Positions 13,825-18,506 of a stretch of DNA of 18,506 bases are shown here, one piece after another. The position numbers and the translations under genes were made by a program. How positions within the stretch are numbered: the stretch's first letter is position 1; every line of letters starts with the position of its first letter. The DNA comes from Nitrospirota bacterium (lineage in GTDB: Bacteria > Nitrospirota > Nitrospiria > Nitrospirales > Nitrospiraceae), in contig JACRQB010000195.1 of assembly GCA_016222925.1 (NCBI GenBank), positions 1 through 18,506 on the forward strand. The letters are read 5' to 3'. The notes beneath the pieces are model-generated. The model ran no database searches. It had not been told where the DNA came from and saw only the letters and a program-made list of their open reading frames with translations.

Positions 13825-15030
13825 CTAAGATCGATAACTTGCGTTAATCCGGACATAGTCATACGAGAGGTCTGTTGTCCACATATAGGCATGAGCCTGT
13901 CCCTGCTCAAGCTGGACGGTGATCGTAAACTCCTTCTGTTTGAAGACTTGTGCGATCTTGCGCTCCGCCTCCAGCCCCGTTCCTACCCCGCGTTGCACCA
14001 TGACAATGTCGTTGAATCGAACCGATACTTTGTTTGGGTCGATGGCAACGCCCGATCGCCCGATCGCAGCGATGATCCTGCCCCAATTGGCATCTTCCCC
14101 AAACAACGCGGTCTTGACCAGATTTGATGTCGCAATGGTGTCTGCGACTCGTTTTGCCGCTGCTGTCGTGCTGGCTCCCTGTACTCGAATCGTGACGACC
14201 TTGGTGACCCCTTCGCCGTCTCGACAGATCATCAGAGCCAATTTCTGTGCTGCATCAGTTAACAGTCGCTCGAAGTCGCGATAGGACTTGGTATCTCGTT
14301 CAATCAGTCGGTTTTTGGCAAGGCCATTCGCCAGACAGAGGACCGTGTCATTCGTACTGGTATCACCGTCCACCGTTATGCAGTTAAAGGATTGATTCGT
14401 TGCCGATTTCAACGCCTGCTGGAGGGCAGCTGGGGTAATCGCGGCATCGGTCGTCAAATAGGCCAGCATGGTGGCCATATTAGGATGGATCATGCCCGAA
14501 CCTTTGGCCATGCCGCCGATGGTGACGACGCGACCGCCGACTCTCCCTTGTATCGTGACGGTTTTCGGCTTCAAGTCCGTGGTTAAAATCGCCCGCGCGG
14601 CTTGAGCGCCTCCTGCAATGCTCAAACGTGCGATCAAGGTTGGGACGGATGTGGTGATGCGATCAATCGGCAGCACACGACCAATCACACCGGTCGAACC
14701 GACGAATACGTGGTGTATGGGAATGGAGAGCTGCTGTGCCACGGCTGTCGCCATTGCCTTCGCCGCCACCAGCCCTTGTTCACCCGTGCAGGCATTAGCA
14801 TTCCCGCTGTTGACGATGATCGCCCGCCCGCGATGAGACCGTAGATGGCGCCGATCCAGGAGCACCGGTGCGGCCGCTACGCGATTCTTTGTGAACACTC
14901 CGGCGATCGGCCCGCTGACGTCGGACACGCAGAGGGCCAAATCGAGCAGGCCTGGTTTTTTGATCCCACAATGGATTCCCGCGGCTAGAAACCCCAGCGG
15001 TGCTGTGATACCCACGTTCTTTGATTTCAT
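13825..15030 (-). CDS. argJ: bifunctional ornithine acetyltransferase / N-acetylglutamate synthase
   Basis: The 401-residue ArgJ precursor contains the self-cleavage site K-G-S-G-M-I-H-P-N-M-A-T-M-L, with T187 as the expected nucleophile that becomes the N-terminus of the beta chain. Other signatures are N-S-G-N-A-N-A-C-T-G (74-83), G-S-T-G-V-I-G (111-117), D-G-D-T-S-T-N-D and the end Y-V-R-I-N-A-S-Y-R. The enzyme transfers acetyl from acetylornithine to glutamate, recycling the acetyl group in arginine biosynthesis. Whether it also uses acetyl-CoA cannot be read from sequence. It follows argC by 56 bp. Confidence 0.97.
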   Translation of the reverse strand: MKSKNVGITAPLGFLAAGIHCGIKKPGLLDLALCVSDVSGPIAGVFTKNRVAAAPVLLDRRHLRSHRGRAIIVNSGNANACTGEQGLVAAKAMATAVAQQLSIPIHHVFVGSTGVIGRVLPIDRITTSVPTLIARLSIAGGAQAARAILTTDLKPKTVTIQGRVGGRVVTIGGMAKGSGMIHPNMATMLAYLTTDAAITPAALQQALKSATNQSFNCITVDGDTSTNDTVLCLANGLAKNRLIERDTKSYRDFERLLTDAAQKLALMICRDGEGVTKVVTIRVQGASTTAAAKRVADTIATSNLVKTALFGEDANWGRIIAAIGRSGVAIDPNKVSVRFNDIVMVQRGVGTGLEAERKIAQVFKQKEFTITVQLEQGQAHAYMWTTDLSYDYVRINASYRS

Positions 15031-15086
15031 AAGATTATGCGCGGCGTGTGGGATGGCGGCTTGCGGCAGTGGTCGAATGGTTGCAA

Positions 15087-16160
15087 TTATGGATAACTGC
15101 CCGGAGCTGTCAGCCCTGTTTCCTCAGGAATGCCTAGCATGAGATTCATGGCTTGAATAGCCTGACCGGCAGCCCCTTTGACGAGATTGTCGACGGCTGC
15201 CACGGTGACGACCCATCCGGCCCGCGAATCCACGTACACGCCGATGTCGCAATAGTTGGTTCCCTTAATGTAACGCGGATTAGGGGTCACGTCTTCGAAG
15301 AGCCGGATGAACCGTTCTTCCTTGTAATGCTCTTGATACAAGGCCCGAAGGTCAGATAGTTGCAGGCGCTGCGTCAGTTTGCAGTATGCCGTACTCAGGA
15401 TGCCTCGATTCATCGGCACCAGATGAGGGGTAAATGTCACGGTCACGGAGCCGACTGCGTCCATGAGTCCAGACAGTTCCTGTTCGATTTCAGGAATATG
15501 GCGATGTTGCCCAATTTTGTAGGGCTCTAGGGATTCATGCGCTTCTGGAAAATGGTAGGGCAGGGCCGGACTCCGTCCCGCTCCTGAAACGCCGGACTTT
15601 GCATCGATCACAATCGTCTCCGGCTGCACGAGTTTGTTTGCGAAGAGAGGCGCCAGCTGGAGGACGGCGGCAGTGGGATAACATCCAGGCGAAGCCACCA
15701 GTCTCGATTTGGCAATCGCGGATCGATGGAGTTCCGGTAACCCATACACGGCGTCTTGAAGCAAAAGCAAATGTGGATGGCTATGCGGCGTGTGATACCA
15801 CTTCTCGTAGGTGCCGACGTCCTTGAGCCGATAATCGGCACTAAGATCAACGACTGGTTTGCCTGCCTTGATACAGGTCGCAACGGGGTCCAACGATTTT
15901 GTATGCGGCAGGGCGAGAAAAATGGCGTCCGCCCGCTCCGTCAGGGCTTCCGGCGCCAAGGCTTCAAACTGATGGTCGACGATTCCCCGAAAGCTTGGAA
16001 ATACGGATGAGACCGACTGGCCCGCTGACTTTTCAGATGTCACGGCGGCGATGGTGAAGTAGGGATGGGCTGCCGCAAGCCGAACAAGTTCCGCGCCGGC
16101 GTATCCGCTGGCTCCTGCAATGGCGATTCGAAATTTTTTATTCAATGGGTCACCATCCAT
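15087..16160 (-). CDS. argC: N-acetyl-gamma-glutamyl-phosphate reductase
   Basis: The 357 residues show the NADP-binding G-A-S-G-Y-A-G-A-E-L (16-25), D-L-S-A-D-Y-R (105-111), the catalytic C160 in A-S-P-G-C-Y-P-T-A, K-S-G-V-S-G-A-G-R (188-196) and the Q-H-R-H-I-P-E segment (218-224) with the active-site His. It reduces acetylglutamyl phosphate to the semialdehyde, the third step of arginine synthesis. The first eight residues (M-D-G-D-P-L-N-K) precede the conserved start and may be a slight over-extension. It begins 47 bp after the terminator of the rpsI operon, and no clear own promoter was found in that gap. Confidence 0.97.
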   Translation of the reverse strand: MDGDPLNKKFRIAIAGASGYAGAELVRLAAAHPYFTIAAVTSEKSAGQSVSSVFPSFRGIVDHQFEALAPEALTERADAIFLALPHTKSLDPVATCIKAGKPVVDLSADYRLKDVGTYEKWYHTPHSHPHLLLLQDAVYGLPELHRSAIAKSRLVASPGCYPTAAVLQLAPLFANKLVQPETIVIDAKSGVSGAGRSPALPYHFPEAHESLEPYKIGQHRHIPEIEQELSGLMDAVGSVTVTFTPHLVPMNRGILSTAYCKLTQRLQLSDLRALYQEHYKEERFIRLFEDVTPNPRYIKGTNYCDIGVYVDSRAGWVVTVAAVDNLVKGAAGQAIQAMNLMLGIPEETGLTAPGSYP

Positions 16161-16206
16161 ATCCTGCGCTGTCTTGGACCAACGCGCCCTTCCACAAGGA
16201 AGATAT

Positions 16207-16235
16207 AAAAAAGGGGAAGGCCTGGAGCCTTCCCC
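16207..16235 (-). terminator. intrinsic terminator after rpsI
   Basis: On the minus strand a perfect 9-bp stem GGGGAAGGC / GCCTTCCCC with a 5-nt loop is followed directly by six T residues. It lies 25 bp after the rpsI stop and before argC. It is the clearest terminator in the window. Confidence 0.95.
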
Positions 16236-16259
16236 CTGTCGGATCGTCGGCCCCTGCGT

Positions 16260-16652
16260 CTAGCGCTTGGAGTACTGGAACCGCTTGCGCGCGCCCTTCT
16301 GTCCGTACTTTTTTCGTTCCTTCACGCGTGAATCACGCCTGAGCAACCCCTCCTTCTTCAGGGGGCTGCGGGTTGCGGGAGTCATCGCCACGAGCGCTCG
16401 CGCAATGGCATGACGGAGGGCGCCGGCTTGCCCGGTCGGGCCACCGCCATAGACGGTCGCGCTGATGGAATACTTGCCCATCAGGCCTGCCATTTCAAGC
16501 GGGAGTTGGATAATTTGCCGGAGAGTGAGACGAGGAAACGCCTTCTCCAACGGCTTCTCGTTCACGGTAATATCGCCTGCGGTGCCAGTGACCCAGGCTC
16601 GGGCCACTGCGCATTTTCTCCGCCCCGTTGCGTATTGTGTCACCACTGCCAT
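16260..16652 (-). CDS. rpsI: 30S ribosomal protein S9
   Basis: The 130 residues match S9: the start Y-A-T-G-R-R-K-C-A-V-A-R, the centre G-G-G-P-T-G-Q-A-G-A-L-R-H-A-I-A-R-A-L, and the invariant basic tail K-K-Y-G-Q-K-G-A-R-K-R-F-Q-Y-S-K-R that reaches the P-site tRNA. An AAGGAG lies 9 nt before the ATG. It follows rplM by 33 bp, the standard L13-S9 pair. Confidence 0.98.
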   Translation of the reverse strand: MAVVTQYATGRRKCAVARAWVTGTAGDITVNEKPLEKAFPRLTLRQIIQLPLEMAGLMGKYSISATVYGGGPTGQAGALRHAIARALVAMTPATRSPLKKEGLLRRDSRVKERKKYGQKGARKRFQYSKR

Positions 16653-16685
16653 ACGACTCGTCTCCTTCTGGTTGAGGACATGTGT

Positions 16686-17114
16686 CTAGAGAGAAATAGG
16701 TTCAGGATGTTGAGCCTGATGTGGATGATCAGACCCGACATAGACACGGAGCTTCCGCGCCATGCCATTGCCAAGCGGGTTCTTGGGAAGCATGCCCTTG
16801 ATCGCTTTGGTCAGGAGCTGCGTCGGGTCCTTCCGAAACAGGTGCGCGGCGGAGGCGGTTTTCAACCCTCCCGGATACCCTGTATGGCGCCGGTACAGTT
16901 TGGTGTCCATCTTGTCGCCGGTCAAATGAATCTTCTCCGCATTCACGATGACCACATGATCACCCATATCGACATTCGGCGTGAATGTCGGGCGATGTTT
17001 CCCCCGTAAAATGCTCGCGACTCGCGCCGCCAATCGGCCCATGGTTTTCCCCTCGGCGTTCACCAGATGCCAAGTTTCTTTTACTTGAGTTGGATTTTCG
17101 AAATACGTCATCAT
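16686..17114 (-). CDS. rplM: 50S ribosomal protein L13
   Basis: The 142-residue product matches L13: W-H-L-V-N-A-E-G-K-T-M-G-R-L-A, then G-D-H-V-V-I-V-N-A-E-K-I-H-L-T-G-D-K, Y-R-R-H-T-G-Y-P-G-G and the H-P-H-x-A-Q-H-P-E-P end. The frame is open for a further 31 codons upstream, but the first ATG of the M-M-T-Y-F pair (17114) has GGTGGAG 6 nt before it and gives the usual family length. The gene lies 44 bp after the second nuclease gene and shares its direction, so it is probably read from the promoter at 18181-18210. Confidence 0.97.
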   Translation of the reverse strand: MMTYFENPTQVKETWHLVNAEGKTMGRLAARVASILRGKHRPTFTPNVDMGDHVVIVNAEKIHLTGDKMDTKLYRRHTGYPGGLKTASAAHLFRKDPTQLLTKAIKGMLPKNPLGNGMARKLRVYVGSDHPHQAQHPEPISL

Positions 17115-17158
17115 CTTGTTCTCCACCGTTGCAATTGTGTCAGTCGTTTGATGAGGTG

Positions 17159-17647
17159 TTAGACTTCTTGGGCCCCGATATCCTTCGTTTCCAGCTTGGA
17201 CAGCCACGCATCAAGATTCTGGCCGGTGCGTCGCTTCCACACGTCCTGCGTCACATAAATGGGCGCCTGGCAGCGGAGCGCCAAGGCAAACGCGTCGCTC
17301 GGCCTGGAGTCGATGGTGCGGACGACTCCCTTATTTTCGAGGAAGACGGTCGCATAATAGGTACTGCTCTTGACGTCCGTGAGGACTGCTCGTTCCATCT
17401 TCACGCCGAGGTGCTCCCCGAAACTCTTGATCAGATCGTGGCTCATCGGTCGTGGTGTCGTCGATGTGTCCAGGGCACGTCGAATCGATTCACCCTCTGA
17501 TGCACCTACCCATACCATGAACAGGTCTGACGCGCCATCGGCTCGGGTCAGCACGACGATTCTGGTGTCCGTCGCCGAGTCTTCGACGACTCGATTGACC
17601 GTAAGCTGTATCAAGGCTTCGGTTGTGTGAGGCGCGTGCTCTTCCAT
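17159..17647 (-). CDS. bifunctional nuclease family protein (DUF151), copy 2
   Basis: The 162 residues form a DUF151 domain, the bacterial counterpart of plant bifunctional nucleases and of Thermotoga TM0160. Shared landmarks are W-V-G-x-S-E, P-R-P-M-S-H-D and D-S-R-P-S-D-A-F-A-L-A-L-R (113-125). The core is about as long as that of copy 1, with extra residues at both ends. The ATG at 17647 is preferred; a GTG 12 bases upstream is equally possible and neither has a clear ribosome-binding site. Nuclease activity has been shown for plant relatives; the bacterial role is unsettled. It stands 21 bp after copy 1 and 44 bp before rplM. Confidence 0.88.
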   Translation of the reverse strand: MEEHAPHTTEALIQLTVNRVVEDSATDTRIVVLTRADGASDLFMVWVGASEGESIRRALDTSTTPRPMSHDLIKSFGEHLGVKMERAVLTDVKSSTYYATVFLENKGVVRTIDSRPSDAFALALRCQAPIYVTQDVWKRRTGQNLDAWLSKLETKDIGAQEV

Positions 17648-17668
17648 ACAATTAATCACGAGAACGTG

Positions 17669-18124
17669 TCAGGAGTCTAATTTTCCGAAGTCCTCTGGTT
17701 TTAAATTCTCCAGCCACTGATCGAGTTCTTCCGAACTCTGCTTTCGAATCACGGACTCACTCGCAAAAATTGGAGCCTGAGTTCGGAGCGCGAGGGCGAT
17801 GGCGTCGCTTGGACGAGAATCGACGGTATACTCCGAGTCTGCGTAGGTCAAATGGATTTTGGCAAAGTACGTATGTTCAGTGAGATCGGTAATCACCACA
17901 CTAATGACCTTGGCGTTGAACGCATCCAAGTAGGTTTTCATAAAGTCGTGAGTCATAGGACGGGGAGGGGCGACATTCTCAATTGCCAGACTGATCGAAC
18001 TGGCTTCCGATTTTCCGACCCAGATCGGGAGCATTTCCGATTGATCATCATCCCGGAGGATGACGATATATGCATTGTTGTAGGGGTCGAACATGAGCCC
18101 CTTAACCTGCATCTGCGTGATCAT
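17669..18124 (-). CDS. bifunctional nuclease family protein (DUF151), copy 1
   Basis: The 151 residues are a full DUF151 domain: Q-V-K-G-L-M-F-D-P near the start, L-P-I-W-V-G-K-S-E-A (32-41), P-R-P-M-T-H-D (54-60) and D-S-R-P-S-D-A-I-A-L-A-L-R (102-114), with a C-terminal helix L-D-Q-W-L-E-N-L. The last motif is canonical here, whereas copy 2 has Phe in place of Ile. Copies 1 and 2 match at all three landmarks and in their last helix but differ widely elsewhere, so this is an old tandem duplication rather than a recent one. It is the first gene after the promoter at 18181-18210 and probably leads a four-gene unit with copy 2, rplM and rpsI. Confidence 0.9.
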   Translation of the reverse strand: MITQMQVKGLMFDPYNNAYIVILRDDDQSEMLPIWVGKSEASSISLAIENVAPPRPMTHDFMKTYLDAFNAKVISVVITDLTEHTYFAKIHLTYADSEYTVDSRPSDAIALALRTQAPIFASESVIRKQSSEELDQWLENLKPEDFGKLDS

Positions 18125-18180
18125 CGCCGACCCGACATCCTCTCGCTCGCATTATTTATGCATGAATGGAAAAACATAGC

Positions 18181-18210
18181 ACCCTAGCATTTTCGGATTC
18201 TCGATGTCAA
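18181..18210 (-). promoter_or_regulatory. sigma70-type promoter candidate for the DUF151-rplM-rpsI unit
   Basis: On the minus strand a perfect TTGACA (18205-18210) stands 18 bp from TAGGGT (18181-18186), which is preceded by TGC as in an extended -10. The predicted start near 18174 gives a leader of about 50 nt before the ATG at 18124. Confidence 0.5.
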
Positions 18211-18279
18211 CGAACCCAGCGACAATGCAAGGGAAAACTTGACGCGCACTGCTAAATGTCTTTCGTACGCGCTGCGGAA

Positions 18280-18506
18280 TCAGCTGGTCGGCGGGCGATA
18301 GTTTTCGGCAACCTTCGACGAATCGACTTGCTCTCCTTCCAGCTTCAAGAAGGCTTTCATCTGCTTGCGAACGAGTTCGCGTCCGCCCTCATCGCCGAGA
18401 TTCACTTGGTATTCATTGATGACCATCACCCGCATGCCTTCCCACTTCTTCCAGCAGCCCGTGCAGACTTTGGTTTTTATTTCTGCTTCAAGCTTGCCGA
18501 GAAACA
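18280..18506 (-). CDS. YggX-like iron-trafficking protein, C-terminal part (5' end outside window)
   Basis: The 74 visible residues end at a TGA (18280-18282). They contain W-K-K-W-E-G-M-R-V-M-V-I-N-E-Y followed by L-G-D-x-x-x-R-E-L-V-R-K-Q-M-K-A-F-L, which matches the YggX/Fe(2+)-trafficking pattern (W-x-x-W then M-x-I-N-E, then R-x-x-L-x-x-x-M-x-x-F-L). YggX protects iron-sulfur clusters from oxidation in enterobacteria. Unlike that short protein, this one has a C-T-G-C pair just before the first Trp, suggesting a zinc-ribbon-like front part whose other half would lie outside the window. The gene ends 155 bp before the DUF151 start; apart from the promoter candidate that gap holds nothing I recognise. 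Confidence 0.7.
   Translation of the reverse strand, partial: FLGKLEAEIKTKVCTGCWKKWEGMRVMVINEYQVNLGDEGGRELVRKQMKAFLKLEGEQVDSSKVAENYRPPTS

Noticed and set aside
13600..14127. 175-aa plus-strand frame over the rpsB leader and the end of argJ
   Set aside because: It is antisense to argJ and to the rpsB start, with no domain or ribosome-binding site.
17115..17207. N-terminal extension of L13
   Set aside because: It would overlap the end of the upstream DUF151 gene, is unlike L13, and the ATG at 17114 has a ribosome-binding site.
1..18506. CRISPR array, tRNA/rRNA genes, IS elements or a defence island
   Set aside because: No spaced direct repeats of CRISPR length, no tRNA or rRNA sequence and no transposase frame was seen; the short 7-nt repeats are not CRISPR-like.

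Overview
The window looks like a piece of a Nitrospirota chromosome, most likely a Nitrospira-like bacterium. That assignment is an inference from protein flavour, from the gene order rplM-rpsI-argC-argJ-rpsB-tsf-pyrH-frr, and from intergenic heptamer repeats; no database search was possible. No tRNA, rRNA, CRISPR array, insertion sequence or complete mobile element was seen.

Left part (1-3300): the tail of a CBS-domain protein, a small Lys-rich probably exported ORF with a damaged-looking start, and a minus-strand trio running from a gamma-glutamylcyclotransferase-like protein through a thioredoxin-like [2Fe-2S] ferredoxin to a MoaB molybdopterin protein. These are separated by intergenic arrays of 7-nt-period repeats. 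A membrane-anchored protein of unknown function (plus strand, with a good sigma70-type promoter) and a small Rieske [2Fe-2S] protein converge and share 4 bp.

Middle (3300-9650, plus strand): an HNH-endonuclease gene that lost its catalytic core by an internal out-of-frame deletion; a precorrin-2 dehydrogenase/siroheme-synthase N-domain protein tightly coupled to an MTH1187-type thiamine-binding protein; a 320-bp gene-free region with hairpins, a promoter candidate and a perfect palindrome; a 952-aa membrane hybrid histidine kinase (Cys-bearing V4R-like domain, two membrane segments, GAF, HisKA, HATPase, receiver); and, overlapping its end, a FadL/OMPP1-type outer-membrane porin.

Right part (9718-18506, minus strand): a housekeeping block. 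Reading in the direction of transcription: an iron-trafficking YggX-like protein (cut by the window edge), two tandem DUF151 bifunctional-nuclease paralogues, rplM and rpsI ending at a strong intrinsic terminator, then argC-argJ (arginine biosynthesis), a structured leader with rpsB, and tsf-pyrH-frr-alr. The last block couples translation (S2, EF-Ts, RRF), UMP supply and D-alanine supply for the cell wall.

No clearly new defence or mobile system is visible. The observations most worth following are the deleted HNH gene, the coupled sensor kinase/porin pair, the paired nucleases leading a ribosomal-protein operon, the heptamer arrays, and the altered nucleotide-binding motif of the precorrin-2 dehydrogenase.
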